This document shows positions 55,476-64,000 of a DNA stretch of 64,000 nucleotides, one piece after another. Each line of letters opens with the position of its first letter. Position 1 is the first letter of the stretch. Where the stretch lies: contig NZ_CAJGBN010000002.1 in assembly GCF_904426505.1 (NCBI RefSeq), positions 95,732-159,731 on the forward strand, written 5' to 3'. Below the pieces are notes generated by a model. That model did no database searches. It saw only the letters and a list, made by a program, of their open reading frames with translations, and was not told the DNA's origin. This DNA is from Rubrivivax sp. A210. Its GTDB lineage: Bacteria; Pseudomonadota; Gammaproteobacteria; Burkholderiales; Burkholderiaceae_C. Position numbers and translations under genes: made by a program.

Positions 55476-56966
55476 TTAGCCCGCCTTTGCCGAGGGCAGT
55501 TTGGAAACCAACCGCAGCGACACCGTCAGCCCTTCGAGCTGGTAGTGCGGCCGCAGGAAAAACTTGGAACTGTAATAACCGGGGTTGGCCGGATCTTCCT
55601 CGACCACGACCTCGGCCGCCGCCAGCGGCAACTGGGCCTTGGTGGTCTCGGACGAGCCCGCGGGATCGCCGTCGACATACTGCATGACCCAATTCTGCAG
55701 CCATCGTTGCACATCGTCCTTTTCCTTGAAGGAGCCGATCTTGTCGCGCACGATGCACTTAAGGTAATGGGCGAAGCGGCAGGTCGCGAAGAGATAGGGC
55801 AGGCGCGCCGCCAGGTTGGCATTGGCAGTGGCGTCGGCATCGTCGAACTCGGCCGGCTTGTGCAGCGACTGCGCGCCGATGAAGGCGGCGAAGTCGCTGT
55901 TCTTGCGGTGGATCAGCGGCATGAAACCGTTCTTGGCCAGTTCGGCCTCGCGCCGGTCTTCGATGGCGATCTCGGTCGGGCACTTCATATCCACGCCGCC
56001 GTCATCGGTGGGGAAGGTGTGCGTGGGCAGGTTGGACACCGCACCGCCAGACTCGATGCCGCGGATCTGGCTGCACCAGCCGTACTGCTTGAACGAGCGG
56101 TTGATGTTGGTGGCCATCGCATAGGCGGCGTTGGCCCAGGTGTAGCGGCCGTGGTCGGCCGAGCCCGTGTCTTCCTCGAAATTGAAGGCCTCGACCGGAT
56201 TGGTGCGCGCGCCGTAGGGGATACGGGCCAAAAAGCGCGGCAGAGCCAGGCCGATGTACTTGGAGTCTTCCGATTCGCGCAGCGAACGCCAGGCCGCGTA
56301 CTCGGGAGTCGTGAAGACCTTGGTGAGATCGCGCGGGTTGGCCAGTTCCTGCCACGAATCCATCTGAAGCAGGCTGGGCGAGGCACCGGTGATGAAGGGC
56401 GCATGCGCCGCCGCCGCCACCTTGGCCATCTCACCCAGCAGTTCGACGTCGGGCGCACTCTGGTCGAAGTGGTAGTCCCCCACCAAGCAGCCGAAGGGCT
56501 CGCCGCCGAACTGGCCGAATTCCTCGGCGTAGACCTTCTTGAAGATCGGGCTCTGGTCCCAGTTCGTGCCCTTGTAGCGCTTGAGCGTCTTGCCGAGTTC
56601 GGCCTTGGAGACGTTCATGACGCGGATCTTGAGCTGCTCGTCGGTCTCGGTGTTGTTGACCATGTAGTGCAGGCCGCGCCAGGCACCTTCGAGCTTCTGG
56701 AAGTCGTCGTGGTGCAGGATCAGGTTGATCTGGTCCGAAAGCTTCTTGTCGATGGCCGCGATCATGGCCTCGATGGAGGCGACGACATCGTTGCCGATCA
56801 GCTGGGTCTGGGCCAGCGCCTGCTGCGCCAGCGTCTGGACCGCCTGCTCGACGGCGCTCTTGGCGTCGTCGGACTTGGGCTTGAATTCCTTTTGCAGCAG
56901 CGAGGCGAGGTCGCTGCCTTCCATCTCGACGCCGGCCAGCGCAGCCGATGCTTGGGTTTCTGCCAT
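55476..56966 (-). CDS. tssC: T6SS contractile sheath large subunit TssC
   Basis: TssC and TssB build the contractile sheath around the Hcp tube. The 496-residue protein has the hallmarks SDQINLILHHDDFQKLEGAW, GLHYMVNNTET, LVGDYHFDQSAPDVELLGEM, LPRFLARIPYG and ANAAYAMATNINRSF. It starts at ATG 56966 with GGAG 9 bases upstream, 44 bases after tssB; the first hcp follows 118 bases downstream. Confidence 0.97.
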   Translation of the reverse strand: MAETQASAALAGVEMEGSDLASLLQKEFKPKSDDAKSAVEQAVQTLAQQALAQTQLIGNDVVASIEAMIAAIDKKLSDQINLILHHDDFQKLEGAWRGLHYMVNNTETDEQLKIRVMNVSKAELGKTLKRYKGTNWDQSPIFKKVYAEEFGQFGGEPFGCLVGDYHFDQSAPDVELLGEMAKVAAAAHAPFITGASPSLLQMDSWQELANPRDLTKVFTTPEYAAWRSLRESEDSKYIGLALPRFLARIPYGARTNPVEAFNFEEDTGSADHGRYTWANAAYAMATNINRSFKQYGWCSQIRGIESGGAVSNLPTHTFPTDDGGVDMKCPTEIAIEDRREAELAKNGFMPLIHRKNSDFAAFIGAQSLHKPAEFDDADATANANLAARLPYLFATCRFAHYLKCIVRDKIGSFKEKDDVQRWLQNWVMQYVDGDPAGSSETTKAQLPLAAAEVVVEEDPANPGYYSSKFFLRPHYQLEGLTVSLRLVSKLPSAKAG

Positions 56967-57010
56967 GCTAGGTTACTCCAACGAATGTGCTTTTAAGGGG
57001 AGCGTGCGGC

Positions 57011-57511
57011 TCAGGAGCCGTCGGCGGGCTTGGCATTGGAAGCCAGGGCGCCGAGCAGGGCCGGGTCGCTCATCAGCTTGCCGATCAGTTCTTCAGCGCC
57101 GCCCTTGCCGTCCATGTAGGTGACGAGATTGCTGAGCTGCTGGCGCGCCTGCAGCAGCTTGTTGAGCGAATCGACTTTGGTGGCGATGGCCGCCGGCGAG
57201 AAATCGTCCATGTTCTCGAAGGTGATGTCGACGCTCATATTGCCTTCGCCGGTGAGGGCGTTGGGCACCTGGAAAGCGACGCGCGGCTTCATCGCCTTCA
57301 TGCGCGAATCGAAGTTGTCGACGTCGACCTCGAGGAACTTGCGGTCGGCCACCGGGGCCAGCGGGTCGGCAGGCTTGCCCGAGAGATCGGCCATCACGCC
57401 CATCACAAAGGGCAGTTGAACCTTTTTCTGGGCGCCGTAGACCTCGACGTCGTACTCGATCTGCACGCGCGGGGCGCGGTTGCGGGCGATGAACTTCTGG
57501 CTGCTGCTCAT
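57011..57511 (-). CDS. tssB: T6SS contractile sheath small subunit TssB
   Basis: The 166-residue protein has SQKFIARNRAPRVQIEYDVE, LPFVMGVMADLSG and KPRVAFQVPNAL, the TssB hallmarks, and a C-terminal helix that is normally recognised by ClpV after contraction and by TagJ. AGGAG lies upstream of ATG 57511. It is second in the operon between tssA and tssC. Confidence 0.97.
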   Translation of the reverse strand: MSSSQKFIARNRAPRVQIEYDVEVYGAQKKVQLPFVMGVMADLSGKPADPLAPVADRKFLEVDVDNFDSRMKAMKPRVAFQVPNALTGEGNMSVDITFENMDDFSPAAIATKVDSLNKLLQARQQLSNLVTYMDGKGGAEELIGKLMSDPALLGALASNAKPADGS

Positions 57512-57603
57512 GCGGGGCTCCTAGGGGCTCACTCTGTAGGTAGACGGGGTATGGCTCTCGCGATAGGCCAAGAACGAGGTTTTGCTGTATGCGCCGGCGT
57601 TCG

Positions 57604-58668
57604 TCAAGGGGCCTGGGGGCTTTCAACCGTGTCGGGGTCGACGCCAACGATGCGGGCAACGTCGGGCAGCATGGTCGGCGCCAGTTCCTTCATCAGCTGC
57701 AGGAAGTTGTGGTTGACCAGTTGGCGTGCACGGCGCAGGAACAACGGCGCCGGGTTGGACGGCTCGGTGCGCTCGAGGAATTCGCAGACCATGTCGATGG
57801 CGCGCAACGCGTCGTCGCGCGTCTGGATGCCGCCCGACAGGCCACGCCCGCCTGCGGCGGGCGGCGCATGCACGGCCGCCGGCGCGTCCTCAGAGTCGGC
57901 GCTTTCTGCGTCTGCGTCGGGACTGGCTTCGGCAACCTCGCGCGGCATCAGCGCGGCGACGGCGTTGGCCAGTTGCAGCAGCGGCTTGAGATCGGGCGCG
58001 TCGGCGCTGCTGAAGCGGTCAGAAATGGTGGACTGCAACGTGCGCAGCGCCGCCACGGTGGCCAGCGCGTCGTCGCGCGCCCCGCCGTCGCGCTCGACCA
58101 CGGCGGCCATCATGCGTGCCAGCTGCTCGCGGCCGCTGACTGCCTCTTCGCCCACCGGCTGGGCCAGGCCCGTGGCCAGTTCGACATCGCGCCCGCTGAT
58201 CTGGCCCACGGCGCGATCACGCACGACGGCGCACTGGCGCAGGTCAGTGAGCAGGCCTTCGCCGCTGGCGAGAAGGCTCAACGCGTTGACGCGGGCATAG
58301 GGGTCACCGTCGTCCGGATCGGGCAGCGGGTGGACCACGTCCCACAGGCCTTCGAGCATGCCGCCTATGAGCTTGAGGCCGGGCAGCAGCGCGCGGTAGC
58401 CCTGCAGGTGCAGGCTGCCGCGCAGCCAGAAGATGGCGATGCGCAGATCGCGCGAGCGGCCCAGCATGGCTTCCGAGCGCTGCACGACACCGCGCCAGTC
58501 GGGTGGCTCGCCGGGTCCGAACTGGGTCTCGGGCCTGCCGGCCGCGGCCTGCGTCAGCTCGAGGAATTCGGGTTCGTATTCGAGATCAGGGCCACAGGGC
58601 GCGGCCTCGTCGCCCAATGGCTGAAGCCAGGCATTCACCAGGGCTTCGGCTTCTTCTAGATCACTCAT
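57604..58668 (-). CDS. tssA: T6SS cap/priming protein TssA
   Basis: TssA caps and primes the growing tail tube and sheath. The 354-residue product carries the ImpA N-terminal domain (about 5-130: PCGPDLEYEPEFLELTQAAAG, DWRGVVQRSEAMLGRSRDLRIAIFWLRGSL, GLKLIGGMLEGLWDVVHPLPDPDDGDPY with the signature Pro/Asp/Gly turn) and a C-terminal helical region ending in ARQLVNHNFLQLMKELAP. It opens the first minus-strand T6SS block. No ribosome binding site is obvious. Upstream lies a 265-base divergent region to the TpsB gene. Confidence 0.95.
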   Translation of the reverse strand: MSDLEEAEALVNAWLQPLGDEAAPCGPDLEYEPEFLELTQAAAGRPETQFGPGEPPDWRGVVQRSEAMLGRSRDLRIAIFWLRGSLHLQGYRALLPGLKLIGGMLEGLWDVVHPLPDPDDGDPYARVNALSLLASGEGLLTDLRQCAVVRDRAVGQISGRDVELATGLAQPVGEEAVSGREQLARMMAAVVERDGGARDDALATVAALRTLQSTISDRFSSADAPDLKPLLQLANAVAALMPREVAEASPDADAESADSEDAPAAVHAPPAAGGRGLSGGIQTRDDALRAIDMVCEFLERTEPSNPAPLFLRRARQLVNHNFLQLMKELAPTMLPDVARIVGVDPDTVESPQAP

Positions 58669-58933
58669 GGAGCTTGGGCGGGCCAGGACGACGGGGGAGT
58701 TGTTCGAGGCGTCTCGGGCAGACCCCGGATCGTCTCACAATGTCGCAGGATCGGGTGCGGCTGAGAACCCCTAGCAGGGCCGGCCGCTGCACCACCATCG
58801 AGCAGCTTGGCGACGATCTTGCCCCATTGCCAGAGGCGGCGCCTCCCACGGACAGGGGAGTAGCCACCATGGCACGGCCACAGCCCGCGCATTAACATGC
58901 ACTGACAAACTGTGCATAGACAGCGAGGCCGGG
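58669..58933. promoter_or_regulatory. Divergent tssA / tpsB region with an inverted repeat
   Basis: This region separates the T6SS and TPS units. The clearest element is a 21-base inverted repeat (ATGCAC at 58897-58902 and GTGCAT at 58912-58917 with a 9-base centre TGACAAACT), 16 bases before the tpsB ATG. It could bind a dimeric regulator. A TGGCAC (58870-58875) lacks the matching -12 half for a sigma-54 site. No clear promoter is visible for tssA. Confidence 0.45.
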
Positions 58934-60667
58934 ATGGGGATCTTCGGAGTTCGGGCCGCACGCTGTGCGGTGGTGTCGGCGCTGGTCGCCATGGTGTTGC
59001 CGGGTTCCGCGCTTGCGCAGAACAGTCCCGTGCGCCCGGCCAGCAGCCAGGTGCCCACGGCTTCCGAACTGGCCCCGCGCCAGGTGCTGCCGCCGTCAAC
59101 AGCCGAGCTGCCGACGCGCAAGACGCCGCCGCGCGAGCTGGGCAAGCCCGAGGGCGACCTGCGCCTGGACGTGAGCGCCTACCGCGTCGACGACGACGCC
59201 CCCGAGGCCGTGCGCGCGGCCCTGCCCCGCCTGACGGCCCGCTTCGTCGGCAAGCAGCGCAGCTTCGAGGATCTCAGCAACGCCGCCGCCGAGGTCACGC
59301 GCCACATGCAGTCGGAGCTGGGCTACTACCTCGGCTACGCCTACCTGCCCGAGCAGTCGCCGCAAGACGGCGTGATACGCCTGGCGGTGATGGAAGGCCG
59401 CCTCGACCGCGTCATCCTCAAGTGGCGCAATGGCCTGCCGGTCGACCGCGAGGTCGTCGAGTCCTACCTGGCACGCCTGGTACCGGGCAGCGTGCTCAAG
59501 GTGCGCGATGTCGAGCGCGTGGTCTTCCTCGTCAATGATCTGCGCGGCATCACGTCGCGCTTCGAGATCCAGGCCGGCAGCCTGCCCGGCACCTCGTCGC
59601 TGGTGGTGACGCCCAGCCCCGAAAAGGTGGTCACCGGCAAGGCCGAGTTCGATGCCAATGGCTCCAAGCCCCTGGGCGAGTACCGCCTGTCGGGCCTGGT
59701 GCAGGTGAACAGCCCCTTTGGCCGCGGCGACGGCTTCACCGCCAACGCACTCTCTTCCACCACCAATGGCCTGGGCTTCGCGCTGCTGGGCTACACCACG
59801 CCGGTGGGCAACGACGGCATCAAGATCGGCAGCTCCTTGTCGGGCGTCAAGTACCAGCTCGACCGCAACCTCTTCCCGCTCGACCTGCACGGCACCGCCT
59901 ACACCGGCACCGTCTACGGGCTCTACCCGGTGGTGCGTGCACGCAACCTCAACCTGTTCACGATCGCCTCCTTCGAACAGAAGCAGTACGAAGACCGCAA
60001 CCTCAACGGCGGCACCAAGCGGACGGTGCAGACCGTTTCGCTGGGCACCACCGGCGACTTCCGCGACGACCTGCTGGGCGGCGGCGTCAACACCTACGAG
60101 GCCAATGTGATGACCGGCGAGGTGAAGTACGCCTTCGGCAGCACCGCCGGCCTCGACGACGATCTCAAGTTCAGCAAGTTCACGGCCGGCTTCACGCGGC
60201 TGCAGGATCTGATCACCGGCCGCGCGCTGGTCTACTTCGCGCTGCGTGGCCAGTACGCGGCCAACAACCTCGACAACACCGAGCAGTTCCGCCTTGGCGG
60301 GCCCGACGGCGTGCGGGCCTTCGCCGCCGGCGAGGGCACGGGGGATATCGGCGCTGTCTCCAGCCTCGAGCTGCGCATCCTGCCGCCCGAGGAATGGCTG
60401 GGCCGCATGGCGCGCGAATTCGTCGCCAGCGTCTTCGTCGATGTCGGCTACGTACAGTACCGCTACCGCCAGCGCATCACCAACCAGCCCAACGCCGAGG
60501 CCAACACCGCCACCTTCACGGGCGCCGGCTTCGGCCTGGCCTGGCAGCGGCCGGGCGAGTATTCGCTGCGCCTGAGCCTGGCCAAGGCCAGCAGCGGCAA
60601 GCCGCGCGGCGGCGAGGAAGACAAGGGCGCCCGGCTGTTCCTGCAGGCCGCGATGCTGTTCAACTGA
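58934..60667 (+). CDS. Two-partner secretion outer-membrane transporter (TpsB, FhaC/ShlB family)
   Basis: TpsB proteins are Omp85-related barrels that export one large partner across the outer membrane. The 577-residue product has a signal peptide (about 1-28, ending SALAQ), a Pro-rich linker, two POTRA-like domains (about 70-225; YLGYAYLPEQSPQDGVIRLAVMEGRL and RGITSRFEIQAG are split across POTRA strands), then a C-terminal barrel with alternating aromatic strands and a terminal Phe-Asn. FRLGGPDGVRAFAAGEG is the conserved L6-type loop VRGF-like element, here VRAF. Its partner follows after 27 bases. Confidence 0.93.
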   Translation: MGIFGVRAARCAVVSALVAMVLPGSALAQNSPVRPASSQVPTASELAPRQVLPPSTAELPTRKTPPRELGKPEGDLRLDVSAYRVDDDAPEAVRAALPRLTARFVGKQRSFEDLSNAAAEVTRHMQSELGYYLGYAYLPEQSPQDGVIRLAVMEGRLDRVILKWRNGLPVDREVVESYLARLVPGSVLKVRDVERVVFLVNDLRGITSRFEIQAGSLPGTSSLVVTPSPEKVVTGKAEFDANGSKPLGEYRLSGLVQVNSPFGRGDGFTANALSSTTNGLGFALLGYTTPVGNDGIKIGSSLSGVKYQLDRNLFPLDLHGTAYTGTVYGLYPVVRARNLNLFTIASFEQKQYEDRNLNGGTKRTVQTVSLGTTGDFRDDLLGGGVNTYEANVMTGEVKYAFGSTAGLDDDLKFSKFTAGFTRLQDLITGRALVYFALRGQYAANNLDNTEQFRLGGPDGVRAFAAGEGTGDIGAVSSLELRILPPEEWLGRMAREFVASVFVDVGYVQYRYRQRITNQPNAEANTATFTGAGFGLAWQRPGEYSLRLSLAKASSGKPRGGEEDKGARLFLQAAMLFN

Positions 60668-60694
60668 CCGGCGCGCCCGGCAAGAGGTCCCGAG

Positions 60695-63600
60695 ATGAGC
60701 CACCCCGCCCCCTCCACCCCGTCTGCCCTGCGCCAGCCCCGGACCCGCCAGGCGGCGCGGCGCCGGGCCTTGCAGCAACGCCCGGTCAGCCTGGCGGCAG
60801 CCTGCCTGATCGGCGCCGCGCCGGCGTCCTTCGCGCTGCCCCAGGGCGCGGTGCCGACCTTCGGCCAGGCCACCGTGCGCCAGACCGCGCCCGGCCAGCT
60901 CGACATCAAGCAGACCACCGCCAAGGCGGGCCTGGACTGGACCAGCTTCTCGATCGCCGCCGGCGAGCGCGTCAACGTCCAGCAGCCGGGGCGCGATTCG
61001 GTGCTGCTCAACCGCGTGCTGGGCGACAACCCCTCGCTGATCTACGGCAAGCTCAACAGCAACGGCGGCGTCTGGCTGATCAACCCGCGCGGCATCGTGT
61101 TCGGCGCCGGCTCGCGCGTCGATGTCGGCAGCCTGGTTGCCAGTACTTTGGCCATCAGCCAGGACGACATCAACTCCGGCCGGCTGCAACTGGGCCGCGC
61201 CGGCACCGCCGAGCCCGGCAGCCTGGAGGTGGACGGCCAGATCACGGCCGCCGACGGCACCGTGGCCCTGGTGGCGCCGCGCATCACCATTGGCGCGGGC
61301 GGCCGCATCGAAGCCCGCCGCATCGGCGTGGCCGCCGCCGGCGCAGTGGAACTCGACCTCGAAGGCGACGGCCTGATCGTCTTCAACGCCCGCAGCGACG
61401 GCCTGGAATCGCGCCTGGCCCAACTCGGCAACGTGCTGGCCAGCGGTGGCGGCAGCATCGAACTGCGCGCCGCCGCCCGCGCCGGCATCGCCGACACCGT
61501 GCTCAACCTCGAAGGCGTGGTGCAGGCGCGCTCGCTGGGGATGCGGGACGGGCGGGTGGTCATCGATGGGGGGGATAGCGGCATCACGCGGGTGGGGGGC
61601 ACGGTGGATGCCAGCGGGCTCGGCGCCGGTGAGCGGGGGGGCGAGGTCCACGTACTGGGGCAAAGGGTCATGCTGGACAGCGGCGCTGCCGTCGACGCAT
61701 CGGGCGCGGTCGGCGGCGGGCGGGTGCTCGTGGGTGGAGACTTTCAGGGCAAGAACCCCGACGTGCGCAACGCCGAGATGCTGGTCGTCCGGCCCGGTGC
61801 CACGATTGCCGCCGACGCAACAGTCAGCGGCGATGGGGGCAGCGTGGTGATGTGGTCTGACCAGGCCACGCGCTTTCATGGCCAGCTGACCGCACGGGGG
61901 GGTGTCGAGGGTGGCCATGGTGGCAACGCCGAAGTCTCCGGCAAGCAATCGCTCGAGTTCCTGGGTTCGGCCGATCTGAGCGCCGCCAGGGGGCGAATGG
62001 GGACACTGCTGCTTGACCCGAACGACATCGTCATCGAGACCGGCGGCAACAACATCGCCGGCAATATCAATTTCGGTGGCGGCGGTACCACCAGGGTCAA
62101 AGCGGGCACCGACGCCGGCGGCCTCGGACTGTTGCTGCAAACGACCTCGGTGGTGTTGCAGGCTGACCAGACGATCTTGGTCTCCAACGCCGTCGACGGA
62201 ACGGGCGGCGATGGCCTCGGGTCGCTGACCCTGCAGGCCGGCCGCGACATCACGATCAACGCGAATGTCTCGGCAAATGGCATCTCGATCACTGCCAACC
62301 ATGTAACTGGCAGCCGGCAACCAGGCGAGGGATTCGTCACCGTGCCCAGCGGCCGCACGCTGAACGCCGGTGCTGGCGCTCTCTCGATAAGCAACAGCGG
62401 CAACGCCGGAACCGGCGCCAACCGCATTCACCAGATCGGCGGCAACCTCAGCGGCGCAACCCTGTCGATCGACGGCGACGTCAGTCTGACCGCCAACAGC
62501 ACCTGGACGCTCAATTCCGGCACTTCCAGCATTGCCAGCGTGATTTCGGGCAGTGGCAACCTCACGAAAGCCGGAGCGGGCACGCTGGTGCTCTCGGGAA
62601 GCAGCGGCAGCTACAGCGGCGACATCGCCGTGAATGCGGGCATCCTGGCCGCCGCTACCAGTCCCGGCGCGCTGGGCAGTTCCGCCGGCACGACCACGAC
62701 GATCAATGGCGGAAAGCTTGAAATCCGCGGCGTGGCCATCGGTGAACCCCTCATCTTCACCAGCGGCAGCCTGGCCAGCACGGGCGCCGCGAGCCTGAGT
62801 GGTGCCATCGCATTGCAGGCCGATATGCCCGTGGACGTGCCGGGCACCTTGCTGCTGTCGGGCGTGATCAGCGGCGCCGGCGGTCTCACCAAGGCCGGCG
62901 CGGGCACGCTGACGCTGGGCGATCTCAACACCTACACCGGCGTGACCACGGTTGCCGACGGCACGCTGCGCGCGTTTGATCTGACAGTCGCCAGCAACGC
63001 CAGCAGCCTGGGCGACGCCACAAGCGCCGTGGTGCTGGGCGACGCCACCCACCAGGGCACGCTGGAGTACACCGGCCCCGCCGCCACCTTTACCCGCGGC
63101 CTGGCCATCGTTGCCGGCGTCGGCGGTCGACTGAGCAACATCGGCGGCGAAGTGCTGACGGTAGCCGACGGGGGCGTCGCGGCCGGAGGCCAGTTCACCG
63201 TCAGCGGCGACACCCCCAGCGCCACGACGATCACCAGCGCGATCAGCGGCAACGGCGGCCTCACCAAGTCCGGCACCGGCACGCTCACGCTCAGTGGCGA
63301 CAACTCCTACAGCGGCGGCACCGGGGTGACGGCCGGCACGCTGATCGTGGGCCATGCCAACGCGCTGGGCTCGGCCTCAGCCGGCACCGCGGTGACCAGC
63401 GGCGCAACCCTGCAACTCAGCGGCTTCGACATCGGCGCCGAGGCACTGAGCCTGGCCGGCATTGGTGTCGGTGGCGCCGGCGCACTGGTGGCCAGCGGCG
63501 CCGCCGTGGCCGGCGGCTCGGTCACGTTGGCCGCCGACACCCGGGTCGACAGCGGCGCCACTTCGCTGAGCCTGGGCGGCGCCGTCGGCGGCGCCTTCGC

Positions 63601-64000
63601 GCTGACCAAGATCGGCGCCGGCTCGCTCACCCTCGCAGGCGCCAACACCTACAGTGGCGCCACCAACGTCAACGCCGGCACCCTGGTGGCCACCCACGCC
63701 AGCGCACTGGGCAGCATCGATGCCGGTACCACGGTGGCCGACGGCGCGACGCTGCGGATCAGCAACGCCATCATCGGCGCCGAGGCACTGAGCCTGGTCG
63801 GCACCGGTGTCGGTGGCGGCGGTGCGCTGGTAGGCACCGGCACCTCCAGCCTGGGCGGCACGCTCACGCTGCTGGGCGCGGCCACGGTGGACGTGGCCAG
63901 CGGCGCCCAGCTCACGCTGGCCGGCACCGTAGTCGGTGGCGCCTTCAACCTGGACAAGAACGGCACCGGAACGCTGGTGCTCAGCAACGCCGGCAACGCC
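60695..64000 (+). CDS. Two-partner secretion exoprotein (TpsA), 3' end outside window
   Basis: The frame opens at ATG 60695 and stays open for 1102 codons to the window edge. An extended basic start and a hydrophobic segment (about 30-48, ending ASFA) make the signal peptide. The TPS secretion domain (about 50-300) has LPQGAVPTFGQATV, GLDWTSFSIAAGERVNVQQP, and NSNGGVWLINPRGIVFGAG, where NPRGI at 130-134 is a variant of the usual NPNGI. After a repeat-poor middle, from about codon 615 it has autotransporter-associated beta-strand repeats (GGLTKAGAGTLTL, NTYSG) that form a long beta helix. It is a likely surface or secreted adhesin or contact protein. Its export partner is the gene just upstream. 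Confidence 0.9.
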   Translation, partial: MSHPAPSTPSALRQPRTRQAARRRALQQRPVSLAAACLIGAAPASFALPQGAVPTFGQATVRQTAPGQLDIKQTTAKAGLDWTSFSIAAGERVNVQQPGRDSVLLNRVLGDNPSLIYGKLNSNGGVWLINPRGIVFGAGSRVDVGSLVASTLAISQDDINSGRLQLGRAGTAEPGSLEVDGQITAADGTVALVAPRITIGAGGRIEARRIGVAAAGAVELDLEGDGLIVFNARSDGLESRLAQLGNVLASGGGSIELRAAARAGIADTVLNLEGVVQARSLGMRDGRVVIDGGDSGITRVGGTVDASGLGAGERGGEVHVLGQRVMLDSGAAVDASGAVGGGRVLVGGDFQGKNPDVRNAEMLVVRPGATIAADATVSGDGGSVVMWSDQATRFHGQLTARGGVEGGHGGNAEVSGKQSLEFLGSADLSAARGRMGTLLLDPNDIVIETGGNNIAGNINFGGGGTTRVKAGTDAGGLGLLLQTTSVVLQADQTILVSNAVDGTGGDGLGSLTLQAGRDITINANVSANGISITANHVTGSRQPGEGFVTVPSGRTLNAGAGALSISNSGNAGTGANRIHQIGGNLSGATLSIDGDVSLTANSTWTLNSGTSSIASVISGSGNLTKAGAGTLVLSGSSGSYSGDIAVNAGILAAATSPGALGSSAGTTTTINGGKLEIRGVAIGEPLIFTSGSLASTGAASLSGAIALQADMPVDVPGTLLLSGVISGAGGLTKAGAGTLTLGDLNTYTGVTTVADGTLRAFDLTVASNASSLGDATSAVVLGDATHQGTLEYTGPAATFTRGLAIVAGVGGRLSNIGGEVLTVADGGVAAGGQFTVSGDTPSATTITSAISGNGGLTKSGTGTLTLSGDNSYSGGTGVTAGTLIVGHANALGSASAGTAVTSGATLQLSGFDIGAEALSLAGIGVGGAGALVASGAAVAGGSVTLAADTRVDSGATSLSLGGAVGGAFALTKIGAGSLTLAGANTYSGATNVNAGTLVATHASALGSIDAGTTVADGATLRISNAIIGAEALSLVGTGVGGGGALVGTGTSSLGGTLTLLGAATVDVASGAQLTLAGTVVGGAFNLDKNGTGTLVLSNAGNA
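62542..64000 (+). repeat. Autotransporter-associated beta-strand repeats in the TpsA protein
   Basis: Five copies of the motif G-(S/A/N)-G-x-L-T-K-x-G-x-G-T-L-x-L begin near 62542, 62868, 63242, 63584 and 63932, mostly followed by xxYSGxTxVxxGTL. The last three lie about 345 bases (115 codons) apart and share a longer unit: AGTL, HAxALGS, AGTxVxxGATL, IGAEALSL, GVGGxGALV and a VDxGAxxL end. The repeat runs past the window edge. Confidence 0.85.

Noticed and set aside
58870..58886. Possible sigma-54 promoter (TGGCAC) upstream of tpsB
   Set aside because: The required GC of the -12 element (TTGC) is not at the right spacing.
59096..63355. A minus-strand frame of 1419 codons opposite the TPS genes
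   Set aside because: It is the antisense shadow of tpsB and tpsA; its low-complexity Gly/Ala/Asp/Gln content and lack of any motif argue against a gene.

Overview
The window is high-G+C bacterial DNA that reads as the chromosome of a beta-proteobacterium of the order Burkholderiales. The evidence is gene content and gene order: SspA/SspB beside the petABC cytochrome bc1 operon, gmk-rpoZ-spoT with a convergent greB, a DciA-like gene divergent from secA, and strong GC3 bias that opens long shadow frames opposite most genes. The genus cannot be fixed by eye; a Rubrivivax/Leptothrix/Ideonella-like organism is a guess.

Bases 1-29,700 are mainly housekeeping. In order: the end of a plus-strand gene and its terminator, a small lipoprotein gene, secA, dciA-like, tRNA-Thr(TGT), sspB-sspA, the bc1 complex (petA-petB-petC read leftward into a terminator), mscL, a DUF1631 gene, pdxA overlapping a Nif3-like gene, a DegQ-type protease, a two-helix membrane protein and lpxC, a 55-residue basic protein, a COG2509-type flavoprotein, a stand-alone cyclic-nucleotide-binding protein, a three-gene NitT/TauT-type ABC importer, a REC-histidine kinase, a Tat-exported multicopper oxidase, then gmk, rpoZ, spoT and greB.

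Bases 27,770-58,668 hold a large type VI secretion system (T6SS). Nearly all of it is on the minus strand in two blocks. The first, in transcription order, is tssA-tssB-tssC-hcp-hcp-hcp-tagJ-tssE-tssF-tssG-clpV-(TPR/methyltransferase)-vgrG-(unknown 576 aa)-(unknown 264 aa)-tagH(FHA)-pppA-PAAR-like DUF4280. The second is tssK-tssL-tssM-tagF-ppkA, running directly into greB. A plus-strand OmpA-like lipoprotein-less periplasmic protein with a structured leader lies between the blocks. PpkA, PppA, the FHA protein and TagF form a threonine-phosphorylation control module; a DRTVI motif is shared by the N-termini of PpkA and TssL. No TssJ gene is visible. The least understood part is the trio around vgrG (TPR-methyltransferase plus two unknown proteins).

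Bases 58,934-64,000 carry a two-partner secretion pair on the plus strand: a TpsB/FhaC-type outer-membrane transporter and a large TpsA exoprotein that runs off the window end and contains autotransporter-associated beta-strand repeats with a period of about 115 residues. T6SS and TPS together make this half of the window a cell-envelope and contact-dependent interaction region.
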